Shown here: positions 12,358 through 22,489 of the stretch, in pieces
Layout: each line of letters begins with the position of its first letter
Numbering within the stretch: position 1 is the stretch's first letter
Assembly: GCA_021234155.1 (NCBI GenBank)
Contig: JAJEKV010000003.1
Span: 19,886,386-19,950,385 of the forward strand
Length of the DNA stretch: 64,000 nt
Source: Isoetes taiwanensis
Taxonomy: Eukaryota; Streptophyta; Lycopodiopsida; Isoetales; Isoetaceae
Direction of reading: 5' to 3'
Position numbers and translations under genes: made by a program
The notes under the pieces: model-generated
The model's input: the letters and a program-made list of their open reading frames with translations, nothing else
Told to the model about the DNA's origin: nothing
The model's database searches: none

Positions 12358-13249
12358 ATGGCGACCACATTCCTTGTGGGTGTCAAGTTTGGAAAACTGC
12401 TGGTAAGCGGACTTTGCCATTTTTTTATTACATCTTTCTGATTTTTCGATTGATATCTGAGAAATGATGTAGGAAATTGAAGGAGTGGCTATCGCGGTGG
12501 ATCAACATATTACTGCTGTTGGTCCTAACCGAAAGGAGTACCTTGTTTTTGTTGCCTCAGTGGGAGCCAAGACATTTTTTGCTCACGGATGGGAGACCTT
12601 TCTACAGGGAAACAATATGGCTGATGGCACTGCTATTTTGTGCATTACCTCGAAGAATGGTACTCTTTTAACGGCAACAGTTTGTGATGGCACCTATCGA
12701 GTAAAGCCTGTTGGAAACTGGCATATTGGAGATACTAGCAACGATCCGCCTGCCAATATACAAAGAAATCGTAATGCTCATGTTAATACCAGCATGTCTG
12801 CCCATGGTGATACCGAGAATCATGTCTTTCTCAGCGAGGATGAGTTCTCTGACGATGAAGAACCACTACCAAAGAAGTCATTTTGCGTTCCTCTTCTCAA
12901 GGCGAATTTTAACAGAGGATTGGTATAAATTTACTATCTTCTGCCTGTAATTAGCATAAGTATTTTTAATGTTTTCATTTCTATTTTTCTTTAGATTCTA
13001 GATGACGAAGACAAATGGCGATATCCTCCCAAAGGACTTAGCGTACTCATTACTGGTCCAAGCGACCAGAAAATCACTCTAGGAGCAAAAAGAAGCAGGA
13101 ACTGCCTCATTGATAGTTGGACCGATTTTAAGAAACTCTTTGGCCTACGACGGGGTGATGTGTTGGAATTTAAATTCCATGAAAACCACCTTCAATGGAA
13201 CATGAAAGTATTAGAGGGCGCCGCTTTGCACAGGCTTAGGAAGCCATGA
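12358..13249 (+). CDS. protein with two B3-like domains (REM-like transcription factor)
   Basis: Three exons join in phase: 12358-12402, 12473-12922 and 12995-13249, with GT-AG introns of 70 and 72 bases, giving 249 residues. The first domain (about 15-90) has AHGWETFLQGNNMADGTAIL. The second (about 150-245) has DSWTDFKKLFGLRRGDVLEF. Both fit the B3 signature (W..F....L..GD...F). An acidic Ser/Asp linker (SEDEFSDDEEPLPKK) separates them. Plant B3 proteins bind DNA in the nucleus; the REM subfamily often has several diverged B3 domains and poorly known targets. The first domain lacks the Asp after Gly in the G-D pair (DGTA), so it may not bind DNA. The start was chosen because the ATG opens a short exon ending exactly at a GTAAGC donor. 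No lesion seen. Confidence 0.75.
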
Positions 13250-14430
13250 CTGCACTGTAGTTTTTCTACTATATGTTTTCAGATTTTCTTGTGTTCAGAC
13301 AGAACTGGCTTTGTATGTTGTCCACTGTTTTTTCTATTATAAGGTGCTTTTATTTTGCTGACTCCTTTTTGTCATAGTTGCCCTATTTCTATTTTTATGT
13401 TTCTAAACTTTCCTATGTTCAGACATATGGCTCCTGTTTTGTTGACTCCTTTTTTTCTTATAATGGGGTTTTATCTTCCTGATTATCTTTTCTGATAATC
13501 CTGCTTATCCTCTATTACTCTCTACCAAGTTTTTGTCGTTTATACATCATGTATGATAACTCAACTATTATATAGGAGCTGCTATGAAGTTTCTTCTCAA
13601 AGTCTAATCTGTTCATAGATATATATGAATTACAGGTGCAATTATCTGTTTTCTGAAAACTGATAGCAAAAACCAATGATTTATGCTGCAGTCAAAATAT
13701 TAGTATGTCCAGAATAATTTGTGCAAACAAATATAGAACTTGACACTTTTATTGCAAAACAGAAAAAATTAAACTAACTCACACATTCAACTCTATATAA
13801 ACGGCGATATAAACTATATTCCAGCATATACCATATGTAATTAACAAGCTGGGTTGTATAATCCGCAAATTGACCATTCATGCAACAGAAAAGAATATTA
13901 ACAACTATAAAAGAGGAAAACAGACACAATACATGATCAAAATTATATATTAGAACAGATATATCTACAAAGGCAAACGTTATAGCTTATACTATCGTCG
14001 TCGTGCCGTAGTTACTTTCAGCACATTTAGACGAACAAAATTTCTTATGTTACTAATCTTCTTACTTATAGTGTTCATTTGCAAAAAGTTTCTGTCATCT
14101 TTATATTCTTTACTTTAGTCCTAATTATATAGACAGCATTTATATGTTATGCATAGATCATATTTGTGCGTCCAAAACTCACAACCTTTATCCTGCAACA
14201 CAATAATAAAGGAAGATCAGATTTCCATGTCAAGTTACAATATTGGCTTCTCATCTTGTTTGCAGAATACCTTGTTTACCATCAGTCAGTTGTTGTAGTA
14301 GTTCCGGCAATATGATGAGGTTGAAGCCACAGCATTTTTAGTTGGTGGTGTGACTCCCTGTGCCATATGCTGGAATGATGACCCGAGATTAGTTAAATTA
14401 GAAACAGAAAATCTGTACATATGTTCTTAC
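13250..14430. other. 3' flank of the B3-like gene and intergenic DNA
   Basis: T-rich sequence right after the stop codon is probably the 3' UTR. No other gene or repeat was recognised. Confidence 0.45.
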
Positions 14431-14439
14431 AGCAGTTAT

Positions 14440-14861
14440 ATTTCTTGGTTTGAATAGCATCACCCTGATTCATCCTTGAATCCATGCTGCAACCGGCCTG
14501 AAGATGGCAGTAGGTCCAAACGACCCATAAGAAAGATACCTATGCAGGAGGGAATGGATTGTACTAGCAGGCTGGTCTATTTCCATATCTTCCAATAGGG
14601 TGAAAAGCCCATCTGGAAAAATCCGATCAATGGCAAGGGCAGTGAAAATTGCCTCAGGTGTCCCGTCAATCCATCTGTTGCATCATTTGAAGGATCTCGT
14701 ATTGCAACACAAAAAAACCTCATGTTGTTGCCTGTTAATGCTATTATATGATTTGGAAGTGGGATTCCCATGATGGTGGTTTCTGTTGTAACCGATTGGA
14801 ACCGTGTCTGCACTGAAAGAAGCATAGGCTGAGACACAAACATCTCAGTGACAACCACCAA
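14440..14861 (-). pseudogene. decayed coding sequence, unrecognised
   Basis: A minus-strand frame starting at 14861 reads plausibly (TTIMGIPLPNHIIALTGNN, then DATDG). Coding character then continues in another frame (EAIFTALAIDRIFPDGLFTL, later LHRYLSYGSFGPTAIF) after a frameshift near 14660. The switch suggests one gene broken by a small indel. I do not recognise the family and cannot place exon borders. Confidence 0.3.
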
Positions 14862-15281
14862 CTATTATAGATCTCTCAACCGTCCCCTGCACTACAACAG
14901 CAAAATATAAATAACTAAGAGACAAACTCGACGTGCATGCATTCGTCCACTGATCTCACTTCAATTTATAGCAAAAACCAACCCCGCCAGTTGCATATCA
15001 TAAATAAATCGGATTGCCAACTTGCCCGAAGTCTTACTTTTTGACTACTTATCGCCAAATGTCACAATATTGTGAAAGATCTTATTTAATATTAACAGCA
15101 GATGCATGGCAAAATATTTGGAAGCCACGTTACATAGCACCTTTTCATTTGAAATGTTTTGTTTTTTTACACCAAATATACAACATACGTGCACATACTA
15201 TAAAATTTTCTTATGACATTCACGTTCGTTATACATAGATCACTATTTGACTTACAGTTTATAGTCCTAACAAATCGTGCA

Positions 15282-15964
15282 CGTTAAGGTGCTAAAACAG
15301 CAATTTTTCGGCCGGGTTTGGTAGGCTTTCACATCCTACCAGCTGATTAATACAGGATTGCGCTATTGGATATTGTTTTATGGCTCATTCCGAATGAAGC
15401 TTGCAAAAAATTACCATGCATTTTTAGATTTTTGAGGCAGTTATTAAGCAAATTCCAAGGCTTCTAAATCCTTGTGCTAACAAGCAGAAAAGTTTCCCAC
15501 TTTGGTTTCTCACCACAAGAATCCATGGAGGCCAAAGGCTACTGTTAAATTCCAGTTGAAAAATATTTGTGTATGGGTGTTGCAAACTTTATGACTTTCA
15601 GAATAATGAGATCAATCTGCTCTATCTTTATGGTAAGTTTTACTTATGTTTTATTTGTTTTATTGTGATGAAATTCAAAAGCTACAGGTGATGAAAGCCT
15701 CAAATGAATTCTAGTTTTTTTCTGGTTTGAATTCTAAAATTTTTTGTCCTGCAGGGGGTTGGCGTCCCTAAGGCCATTAACATCCAACAAATAAAATTAA
15801 ATCCTCAACGCATAACACCATTGACATTAACAACCAACACATAACTACCATTGACATTAATTAACACAACCATTGGATCCAACACATTTAAATTAAAATC
15901 CCCCTTAAACCCCCTTTGGTTTGGGTGCATATTCCGCGAGGGGGTGACTCAGAACAACGAGAGC
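15282..15964 (+). repeat. left arm of a large inverted repeat
   Basis: This arm matches the reverse complement of 16145-16841 almost end to end, with short indels. The outer edge is CGTTAAG followed by GCTAAAACAGC. The inner edge is near GAGAGC at 15958-15964. Inside the arm there is a short repeated phrase (ACCATTGACATTAA). No coding frame was seen. Confidence 0.9.
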
Positions 15965-16144
15965 TGTTGGATAGGCATATTCACCCCTTATTCCTTAATC
16001 TACACCGTACGTAAAGTTCCTCGTTTGTGAGGTATGCAAGTACAAAATTTGCTATACTGTATAACAAGATTCGCAAAATACTATAAGATTTCAAGCAGAA
16101 TACTATATGGTGTTGATTTTGTACGTGCAAAATACAATTATAAG
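15965..16144. other. loop of the large inverted repeat
   Basis: About 180 unpaired bases between the two arms, AT-rich, with no recognisable gene. If transcribed, the whole 1.56-kb unit would fold into a hairpin with a stem of about 0.68 kb. Confidence 0.8.
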
Positions 16145-16841
16145 GGCTCTCGCTGCCCGGAGTCACCCCCCGTGTGAATATGCACCCAAACCAAAGGGGG
16201 TTTAAGGGGGATTTTAATTTAAATGTGTTGGATCCAATGGTTGTGTTAATTAATGTCAATGGTAGTTATGTGTTGGTTGTTAATGTCAATGGTGTTATGC
16301 GTTGGAGGATTTAATTTTTATTTGTTGGATGTTAATGGCCTTAGGGACGTCAACCCCCCCCCCCGGTGTGACAAAAATTTTAGAATTCAAACCAGAAAAA
16401 AACTAGAATTCATTTGAGGCTTTCATCACCTGTAGCTTTTGAATTTCATCACAATAAAACAAATAAAACATAAGTAAAACTTACCATAAAGATAGAGCAG
16501 ATTGATCTCATTATTCTGAAAGTCATAAAGTTTGCAACACCCATACACAAATATTTTTCAACTGGAATTTAACAGTAGCCTTTGGCCTCCATGGATTCTT
16601 GTGGTGAGAAACCAAAGTGGGAAACTTTTCTGCTTGTTAGCACAAGGATTTAGAAGCCTTGGAATTTGCTTAATAACTGCCTCAAAAATCTAAAAATGCA
16701 TGGTAATTTTTTGCAAGCTTCATTCGGAATGAGCCATAAAACAATATCCAATAGCGCAATCCTGTATTAATCAGCTGGTAGGATGTGAAAGCCTACCAAA
16801 CCCGGCCGAAAAATTGCTGTTTTAGCATAGATAACTTAACG
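16145..16841 (-). repeat. right arm of a large inverted repeat
   Basis: Inverted counterpart of 15282-15964. The outer end is ...CTGTTTTAGC, then a 7-base insertion relative to the left arm, then CTTAACG. A run of 11 C at 16354-16364 replaces a shorter G run in the left arm. No target-site duplication could be fixed at the outer edges. Confidence 0.9.
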
Positions 16842-18879
16842 AAACATATCCATATCATACACTATCAAAAAGATCTCGGAGAGAGCTTTCCAACGCAATA
16901 ACAATTATCTGAAACAGAGCTTTGGATCAAAAGTTATGATAAGAAATGTGTTGCCGGCGGGGAAGCTGCACTACATGTGCCCTTCAAGCCCTTCATGCAC
17001 CCTTCAAGCCCTTCATGTGCCCATTATGCACCACACACACAAAAACAGGGCTTTTGTTGTGAGCCATTGGTTGTTGACCATTATGCACCACATGCACAAA
17101 AAAAAGGGTTTTTATTGTGAGCCATTGGTTGTTGACCATTGAAAAAAAAAGGCTAAAATCAATGGCTCAGAAATGGTGCACTCTAGATGTACGCATTAGT
17201 ACATCCATTTGAATACGTCACGAAATCATAGAAAACCTTAGTGAAAAGCGTACAAAAACACAAAGAAAACCCCCTGTTATTATGCTACATATTGGCTTCA
17301 TAATATGCAAATATTATAACATATAGAACATGTGCCTTCATCCAAGGCCTGCAAAACTGTGATATGAAGATCTTCTTTCCTAGTTTGTAATGGCATTCGC
17401 CAATACATGAAGTAGTGGTCGGTCGTCTTTATTCTTGGATCAATGTATCATATCGAATGACATGCATATGCATTCAATGGGCTTCTAGGTATGTATCACC
17501 CATTGGAATAATCCAAGTTCAATTCCTAGAAGATGCTCTACGTATTTTCCTTATGAGCTGAAGTGGTTTTTATAATAACGATGGTTAATCATGTACTATT
17601 TGTGAAGTGTTGGCCAATGTGTCAAACAAATGTCAATGTCTATTTAATGGCAAAAAGATATGGATTGCAATTTGTCTTTAAATGTACCAATACACTTTGT
17701 ATTATATTTGTGCCCATCCATCGTACACAATTGATTGACAAAATAGCATATAAATATTTGTGTTCTACATTAATTTAGACAACACTATTGTGTGTATTGC
17801 CATTAAGGTTAAGATTTCTAGTATTTTTGTGCCCTTGGTATTTTGAAATTAGGGTTTTGAATGTAATACCGTATTATGTTTTCTGTAATGACTGAGATTT
17901 CTCGATAAAGAGAAACATATTAGACAACATATGGAGGCAAAAATGAGTCATTTTTATAAATATAGTTGGCATTGACGACTGCAAAGCACCATTAGAATCA
18001 AGAAACACTTCAAACTCCAACAACAAGTTTTCTTCGTGGTAAGTCATATATGAGCATTCAATGTTATGAATCTTCAAAGCACTTGCAGTCTTTGCTACTC
18101 AAAAAACTAGGCAATATGTGCAAAATAGGACCATGACAAAGTGGAACAATATATTTTACCTTGGGTATCAATTTTGTCAACTTCCAGCAGAAATTCCTAA
18201 CTTCAAAGATTAATGTAATTTCAAAGATTCATCGAGGTTTAAGTTAAATGTATTGCAAGATTTTGATAAAATTGTTTTAGTCTTAAGCCAAGTTTACAAT
18301 AATCTGAGGCAACGTTTTGACCATAGATATTTAAACATAAACGTTCAAGCAACAAACTACAGTTAAATAAATCACCATACGTTATTCAAATGGGAGATAT
18401 TGTGATGTATATTGTCCACAAATTTCAAAGACATAGAGTCTATTTTAGAATTCATGTTATATTGCCAACCCACTTGTTTCAATTCTTTTTTTGATGACAA
18501 TAGCTTTAATTACCACATCCTCTTAATGATCGTCAAATTCTATAGTACCATTGTTCATTAGAGATTCTCTATCCACGGCATAAGAACGATCCAGTGTCAA
18601 GGTAAGTGTCATGCCAAAAGTTTATTTCCTACTTCATAATGGTTCCTTTATAAGAACTTCAAAATTGCTGGTCTCAGTAATTCTCTTACACTGCGCCATT
18701 CCAAACTAGGAGTGGAGGAGCTGCATCGCAAATTCTATTCTTAATTCTCTTTGTAAAATACTAATTATGACACCCCTCAAAAAATTAGAAGGTTCTCTAC
18801 CAATCAAAACCACAGTTCCTTCCACAAGATCAAAAGGATCCAATGTCATGGCAGGTGTCATGTTTAGAAGTTAACAAAT
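16842..18879. other. intergenic with a 57-bp tandem duplication
   Basis: Two copies of a 57-bp unit start at 17021 and 17078 (CCATTATGCACCACA ... GAGCCATTGGTTGTTGA) and end in an A run near 17142. A CCTTCAAGCCCTTCATG phrase is also doubled just before them. The rest shows no gene. Confidence 0.55.
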
Positions 18880-18900
18880 GGGTGTAAAATCGCTAGTGGG
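18880..18900 (+). repeat. left terminal inverted repeat
   Basis: Begins GGGTGTAAAATCGCTAGTGG. It matches the right terminus at 18 of 21 positions and is preceded by AAAT. Confidence 0.72.
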
Positions 18901-19024
18901 GTACAACTTTTGGCGAAGCGTTTAAGCACTTTAAGTGCTGAAACTCGCGGACGTCGAAGCCCGTCACGCCCTTCTCCCTCCTTTTCCCCTGGGCGCAAAA
19001 ACTCAGATCAGTATTTCACTGTTG

Positions 19025-20152
19025 ATGATGGAGGCATGGAGCGCGGATGATTTTCACAGCATCAGAGGTCTGTGCAATTCGGGGGTGAAGCCCCATGAGG
19101 AAGAAGCTTGGTTGGAAAATAATGTCACGGATCGAGATTGGGATTCTGTTTGGACAAAGAAGTTGAACAAGGGAAAGATAAAATGGCACTGTGCAAAGGA
19201 GCATCTTCAAGAGAAGTTGGAAACACTCTCTGTAGAAAAATCTACAAGAATTGTCACAACAAAGAAGTAAGAAAGCAACCGCCCTTGCTTTTGCGTTTGA
19301 AAATTGCACTAGATCAGTACTTGCACCCGAGGAACACAAAGTAAACCGGGCTGCATTTGTCAGTGCAATGCCAAAGATACCACAACAATAGACAAGTAAA
19401 AACAGAGGCGGATGTTGTAGCACATGTTAGGAAAAATGAAATGAAGGCAAAGCCAAAGGTGGCGGTGGATCAAATGAGATCGAGTGCATGTGATGAAAAC
19501 ATAAAACCTTAGAGAATGCAAGACAGGGAGATTGGAAAATCGGGTTTTACTTATCACAAAGAATCTGGAAGCGAGAGGAAGTGAGCTGAAAGGCAATGAG
19601 AAGGCCTCTGAATTCTGAGAAAATGATGTTGGAAGAGGCTGAGAACAGCTTTAAGACAAAGCCACAAATGATTTGGCTACAAAGCGGGGAGGAGTTCAAG
19701 CTTAATCCAAACCGTGAGTTGGAGGCGTAAATTAAAGATTTGGAGCGGATTGTCGGATGGAAACTTGGCACGTGAACAAGGTACAAAAAGCAATGAACCC
19801 TACATCCGTTAATGAGCGGGTCAAACGTAAACTCAAACTTGAGGAGGAGTTAAAAGTTCTCGAAGAAGAACGAGACTTACGCATTTCTACATAAACAATT
19901 TGTGGGAGTTTGAAAATGGATACTCCTGCAACATTTAGCATCTCTACTATTATACGAGATAAGTTGTTAGTGGAAGATCCATTTTATACATGTTCGGCAT
20001 GTGGTGCGGAATTCACTAAAGCTTACAGTTAGTTAAGTTTAGCAATGAATTGCCAACATGAGTATCATATAGCTTGTTGTTCATTGTTGAGAGGAGGACA
20101 ATGTATTCATGGTTGCCCTAGAAAGGTGCGGAGGGTGTATTTGACGAGCTAG
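19025..20152 (+). pseudogene. decayed coiled-coil and RING-like zinc-binding gene
   Basis: From the ATG at 19025 a frame reads MEAWSADDFHSIRG and goes into a charged coiled-coil-like region. It then breaks near 19235 and continues in another frame (KKATALAFAFENCTRSVL), with more stops and shifts up to 19880 (fragment VNERVKRKLKLEEELKVLEE). The last part starts at ATG 19916 and reads through a TAG at 20030-20032 to a stop at 20150. It contains C-x2-C (CSACG), C-x-H-x3-H-x2-CC (CQHEYHIACC) and a final C-x3-C, like a RING-type zinc site. RING proteins are usually ubiquitin ligases, but the exact family is not recognised. It lies between the transposon ends, upstream of the phosphatase-like gene; whether both were once one transcript is unknown. 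Confidence 0.5.
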
Positions 20153-20389
20153 GTTTTGGCCATGTTGCGGGGTGCTTCAAATAGTACACCAAAAAGGATG
20201 TGTTAATCTGTCACGCAATTGAGGTCTCACCCTTCGGGGTTCAAAGAAGGACAATGGTGCCATTTGAAGATGCACAACACCGCAAAGTCCTATAGGATCT
20301 GATCAATTGTGATTTGAATGCAAATCTGCAGCCAGAACCACCACCACCAGTCAAGAAGCTATCCAAGAAGCTATAGAAGAAGTCGTAAA

Positions 20390-20452
20390 ACACAAAGACT
20401 AGTTGTAAACACAAAGACCGGTTGTAAACACAAAGACCGGTTGTAGAAAAAC
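20390..20452 (+). repeat. 19-bp tandem repeat, about three units
   Basis: The unit ACACAAAGACCGGTTGTAA is repeated about three times with one variant (GACTAG). It places an in-frame TAA (20406-20408) just upstream of the open part of the phosphatase-like gene. Confidence 0.75.
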
Positions 20453-21713
20453 AACAGACCCGATTGTACACACTGAAGCACCTAAGGAAGTTGAGGGAGT
20501 AATTCCATCGGATGAGGGCAACTTGGGTGAATATTTGCCAAAAGGAAAGGGCAGAAGAACAAAGAGGGGTAAGCTGGAGGATGGCAAAGAAGTTGTTCAG
20601 GCTACAAGAAAGAGAACAAGAAGTAGCTATGCAAAAGATGCAGGAAGCAGTCTCAATCATGAGACCACACCTATCGAAGTGTGTTCTGAAGAAAATGCAG
20701 AATCAGGCCCTCAGGTTTCAGGTGAGCCTGATGTTCAACAAGTGATTGCTGCCCTTAACAATGGGTCAGTGTGGGCATTGCTGGGCAAGCCCAGAAATAA
20801 ACAATGAATATTATTGATTTTCTTTTGTTGCATTCACTGTAGGATTACCAGTTGAATCTGTTAGGTCAGAGAATCCTGCTGTTGATACAGAAAGGTTTCC
20901 ACATTCAACCCATTTTTCATTTTCATCTTCATCTATTTATTCATGTAGTAATTCCTGTTGTGTAGGTATTCAGGATGTTCCAACGTACTAAATATTGATT
21001 TGGCAGCAAAAGATAAACTCATTGTCTTGGATTTAAATGGTGTGTTGGTAAAAACATTTGGTGCAAATGAACACATACGCTTGGAAGCAGGATTGACAAT
21101 GACATACACTAGCAGAAAGAAAGTGATATTCAGACCAGAAGCAGTGTTCTTCTTGAAGACTTTGTTACAGAAGTGTTGTGTTGGTATATGGTCATCAATG
21201 CAACTCTCTAATGTGGAAGATGTGCTGCAAGTACTATGTCCAGATTTGAGGGACGGATTTCAATTTGTATGGGGACAGGAAAAATGTGTGCAGACCAGTT
21301 TTCACCACCCTAACAAACCTGGCTGTCCAGTCATGATGAAGCCACTTGGGAAAATATATGAGTCATACCCAAGATTCAAAGGTAAGACTTTGCTTCTTGA
21401 TGATTCATTATACAAGTCTTACCTTAGCAGTCCCTGGAAATTTCTGCGGGTACCTGCATTCAAGATGGATGTCTATGATGAAGTGCTAACAGTACTCACC
21501 CCAAAGATAGAAGAAATACTGCAGGCCAAGACTGAGGAAAAAATGAAGTTACTGGTGAAGAACACACACAGATACAAGCCTTGGCCTAAGACAGATAGAA
21601 AGGTTATGAAGCTATGCTTGGAAAGACTTTCTGGAAAACAATTGCAGTTCTGCAGGTTTGTGAAGGAGGAATTGGAGAAGGTTTATGGTGATGACGATTG
21701 TCATTCTCCATGA
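20409..21713 (+). CDS. FCP1-like HAD-family phosphatase domain protein, 5' end unresolved
   Basis: Three segments join in phase with GT-AG introns: 20409-20721, 20843-20894 and 20966-21713 (370 codons before the stop). The first exon has no in-frame ATG, so the true start lies upstream or is lost. The N-terminal part is basic (KGKGRRTKRGK, RKRTRSS), like a nuclear localisation signal. The C-terminal part is an FCP1/NLI-interacting-factor fold: motif I VLDLNGVLV (Asp codon at 21030), a WSS segment near 21188, and LLLDDS near 21391-21407. FCP1 enzymes normally have DxDx(T/V) and dephosphorylate proteins such as the RNA polymerase II tail. Here the second Asp, the general acid, is Asn. I recall DLNG variants in plant FCP1-like homologues, so this may be a family trait, but activity is doubtful. 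It sits inside the 18880-25547 transposon and is its only coherent gene. Confidence 0.7.
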
Positions 21714-22489
21714 TTATTGGCATGTTTGTCATTTATTTAGGCCAAGGAATCCTACACTTTTCATGTACCATCTTTATCTTAATTTAAGAATGTTTTTGCT
21801 ATATTGTTTATGTAGTTCAATGCAGACTTGTCTATAAGTTTTTGCTATATTGTTTATATCTACTTCAATGCTGACTGCAAGGGATGCTTAAAACTTATCA
21901 AGTGCTTAAAAAAAAAATTGCCTGCAAGTGCTAGTCTGGTATGAGTCCTAATGGCAGAAACTGCTTATTGTCATGCAGTGACAGTTACTTTTATGTAGTT
22001 GCTTAATGCTAGCAGAAGTGTTAATGTCATCATGTGCTTACTGTCATGCAGTTAAGGTGCAGTGCTTATTGTTATGCTATATAACTGTTTAAAATGCTAG
22101 CTGTTTATTGCATAAGTGCTCGTGTGTTCTAGTGCTTACTCACTGGCACTGCTGAAACTGATTAAAATGCTTAGTGTTTGAAACTAATTAAAGAGCTAGA
22201 GCACTGTTACATTCAAGCAGAATCTGAATGGACTGCACAGGAATTCGAACTTGCCAAGAATGTTGGGATAGTGATGGTACTAAAATAAATAATTGAACCT
22301 TATTCCAATGTCACAAATCTACATTCTTATAAACAACAATTCAATCTTCATTTCGAAGTACGTGTCCATGCACACCACCCTTGTGCATCCTCACTATTGT
22401 TAATATATATAAAAATATGTGCTTACGTGCTTAGGTGCTGGAACAACTAATCACTTGAAAAGAATAACATCAATTTAAGTGTCAAAGAA
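21714..22489. other. spacer between convergent genes, rich in GTGCTTA words
   Basis: Near 21790-21880 a phrase TTTTTGCTATATTGTTTAT is doubled at a spacing of about 48 bases. From 21880 to 22440 the words GTGCTTA, TGCTTA and CATGCAGT recur many times without a fixed period. The same AAGCACTT/AAGTGCTT core is found just inside both transposon ends. They could be binding sites for the transposase or simply decay of a tandem repeat. Confidence 0.45.

Noticed and set aside
15981..16259. Open frame in the loop and right arm of the foldback
   Set aside because: It crosses from loop to arm, has no family resemblance, and the complementary arm has no matching frame.
19016..20660. Several minus-strand open frames with hydrophobic stretches
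   Set aside because: They mirror the charged coiled-coil and Lys/Arg-rich coding sequence of the plus-strand gene block.
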